Shown piece after piece: positions 15,649 through 17,088 of a stretch of 17,088 nucleotides of DNA. Each line of letters begins with the position of its first letter. Position 1 is the stretch's first letter. Made by a program: the position numbers and the translations under genes. The notes below the pieces were generated by a model. The model ran no database searches. It saw nothing but the letters and a program-made list of their open reading frames with translations, and was not told where the DNA came from. This stretch comes from Labilibaculum sp. (GTDB taxonomy: Bacteria > Bacteroidota > Bacteroidia > Bacteroidales > Marinifilaceae): the NCBI GenBank assembly GCA_016743925.1, contig JADGFH010000038.1, forward strand, positions 1 through 17,088, given 5' to 3'.

Positions 15649-16944
15649 TTATTTAAACCAATCTTTGGAATCAGGCATGATAAATGGTTTCTCGAAAAAA
15701 TTATCCATCAAGGATAAAAATAATTCCGGTTTTTCCCAACCTGCAGAATGAGTTGTTCCTGGAAGTATACACAAATTAGATTTAGGAATGTTCTGGAAAA
15801 TTCTTAGCGTATGTTGATGTTTTATAATATCCCTATCGCCCACCATTAATAATACCGGGATTTTTATTTCCGATAATCTAGAGAAAGGTATATTTGGATA
15901 ATCGATCATAAGTCGATTTAATTTTCGTGTAAGAGCATCGTCTGATTCTTTAGTTATTTTTTTGCTATCGTCAATAGCACACTGATATACAGCGGCACTA
16001 TCGGGAGTAATATTAGGAGCAAAGGCAAGTATTTTTTTAATTTTCTTAGGGTATTCCATCGCTAAAATTAGACTTACTATTGCTCCATCGCTATGTCCCC
16101 ATACGTAAACCGAATCGAGTTTTAGATGATTAAGCAAAACGTTTACATCCGATGCCATTTGCATATAGCTTAGTGGAGCATTCGTATCGGTTGATTTACC
16201 CTGGGCCCTACTGTCAATAGCTATCACCTTATATTTGTCGATTAGGTGAGGCATAAACTTGGAGCTTGACCCAATTGAACCACCATTGCCATGCAAAACG
16301 ATAAACGGATGACCTTCACCATATTCCTCATAGTAAAGTTTTATTTCATTAACATTTGCATACTTTCCTGCAATCTTGTTTGTGCCATAATTTGGTACTC
16401 CTCTGCCAGATATTAGTAAGCAATTATTTTCATTTTTGGTATTTTCCCGATATATTCTGGCTTCAAATTTTTCATTTTTTCCATAGGGACCGGAAGTGCT
16501 TCCTTGTTTAAAATTTATATTTCCATTCTCAAAATCATCGAGAAAGATATTATCCCATTGATTATCTTTTGTCTTTACATCAATTCGAATATCATCATGA
16601 TAGAACTTACCATTGTACCGGCACAAAGTTCCAAATGCGATTCGAAAAGCACCAGTATCAATTACTCCTTCGATGGTATGTGTTTCCCATTGTGTATTAC
16701 GCAAGGGAGGCGAGCTTTTATAAAAACTAACTCCGTTTTCAGTATAAACAGCAACACCAATGTTGGTAGAGGCACTTTCATCGTCTATTTCTGTTTTTAC
16801 CGATGCTTGTAAACGAAATGGAAGCCCTTCAAAATCGCCAACATTTACCGACTGCCCATAAAGAACCCAGTTTTCCTGTGCTTTTATTAATCTAATTGGA
16901 AAAAAGAACAGCACAATTACCAATAATAACGAATTTGCTTTCAT
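15649..16944 (-). CDS. Secreted two-domain alpha/beta hydrolase
   Basis: Start chosen at the ATG at 16944 (431 residues), which opens directly into a signal peptide (MKANSLLLVIVLFFFPIRLIKAQ); the longer TTG reading from 16974 would put ten polar residues first. The mature protein has an N-terminal beta-rich region (about 25-170) resembling a jelly-roll, carbohydrate-binding-like module (RLQASVKTE, GVAVYTENGVSF, FRIAFGTLCRY, YHDDIRIDV). The C-terminal alpha/beta hydrolase (about 190-431) has the oxyanion loop HGNGG at about 218-222, the nucleophile elbow GHSDG with Ser285, VGDRD with Asp372 and the catalytic His399 in PGTTHSAGW. All three catalytic residues are present, so the enzyme should be active in the periplasm or outside the cell, probably as an esterase or lipase-like hydrolase. 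Substrate unknown. The gene is monocistronic and converges on the thioesterase pseudogene. Confidence 0.9.
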   Translation of the reverse strand: MKANSLLLVIVLFFFPIRLIKAQENWVLYGQSVNVGDFEGLPFRLQASVKTEIDDESASTNIGVAVYTENGVSFYKSSPPLRNTQWETHTIEGVIDTGAFRIAFGTLCRYNGKFYHDDIRIDVKTKDNQWDNIFLDDFENGNINFKQGSTSGPYGKNEKFEARIYRENTKNENNCLLISGRGVPNYGTNKIAGKYANVNEIKLYYEEYGEGHPFIVLHGNGGSIGSSSKFMPHLIDKYKVIAIDSRAQGKSTDTNAPLSYMQMASDVNVLLNHLKLDSVYVWGHSDGAIVSLILAMEYPKKIKKILAFAPNITPDSAAVYQCAIDDSKKITKESDDALTRKLNRLMIDYPNIPFSRLSEIKIPVLLMVGDRDIIKHQHTLRIFQNIPKSNLCILPGTTHSAGWEKPELFLSLMDNFFEKPFIMPDSKDWFK

Positions 16945-16962
16945 AATATATTGATTTAAATT

Positions 16963-16984
16963 CTGAATTTGCAATCAAATTCAG
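16963..16984. promoter_or_regulatory. Perfect 22-bp inverted repeat before the hydrolase gene
   Basis: CTGAATTTG (16963-16971), loop CAAT, CAAATTCAG (16976-16984): a perfect 9-bp stem only 18 bases upstream of the hydrolase ATG at 16944. It could be an operator or a hairpin in the mRNA leader that affects ribosome access. No T run follows on either strand. Confidence 0.5.
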
Positions 16985-17088
16985 TTTGCTGCCTAATTGA
17001 TGAAAATATTATTGTTAACTTTTTAACATTTCTCAAAAGATATTGTCATCATTTCACTTTAGTAAAATAGCAGCACTTTCGATGTATC

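Noticed and set aside
16504..16812. Plus-strand ORF opposite the hydrolase gene
   Set aside because: It is antisense to a clearly coding region with a full catalytic triad and has no features of its own.

Overview
The window is AT-rich bacterial DNA that reads as a member of the Bacteroidota, probably a marine Marinilabiliales/Bacteroidales type. The evidence is family-level: a Bacteroidota-type ECF sigma/FecR pair feeding an STN-domain TonB-dependent receptor, a DUF4249 lipoprotein, a second carboxypeptidase-regulatory-domain barrel, and promoter elements of the TTTG-N19/20-TAnnTTTG kind. I cannot name a species from the sequence.

Layout. (1) The left edge holds the first 33 codons of thioredoxin reductase, on the minus strand, with a recognisable promoter. 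(2) From 492 to 5640 lies a TetR-regulated envelope locus: a TetR repressor, an intrinsic terminator, then a three-gene run of MMPL/RND inner-membrane exporter, LolA-like periplasmic protein and outer-membrane beta-barrel, closed by a strong terminator at 5693-5724. Three copies of an imperfect palindrome (GACGACTGGTC twice, AACGACTGGTT once) flank tetR and are likely the repressor's operators. Together the three products could move a lipid-like or hydrophobic substrate from inner membrane through periplasm to outer membrane. The substrate is unknown. (3) From 5901 to 11065 is a cell-surface signalling and uptake operon: ECF sigma factor, FecR-type anti-sigma factor, TonB-dependent receptor with an STN domain that can contact FecR, and a DUF4249 surface lipoprotein, closed by a terminator at 11108-11137.

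(4) From 11066 to 12237 is a gene-poor patch. It holds one small unrecognised minus-strand ORF and a degenerate tandem array of seven units with an exact 41-bp period and a 123-bp superperiod. (5) From 12238 to 14994 is a large outer-membrane barrel protein of the TonB-receptor-like family with no obvious partner gene. (6) From 15086 to 15547 is a PaaI-type hotdog thioesterase broken by two in-frame stop codons, a recent-looking pseudogene. (7) On the minus strand from 16944 to 15649 is a secreted two-domain alpha/beta hydrolase with a complete catalytic triad. A perfect 22-bp inverted repeat lies just upstream and a candidate terminator downstream.

The most unusual things are the 41-bp array, the operator set with a symmetric base change in the TetR locus, the cysteine cluster in that TetR protein, and the pseudogenised thioesterase. 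The MMPL/LolA-like/barrel trio is the best candidate for an uncharacterised system, although its component families are known.
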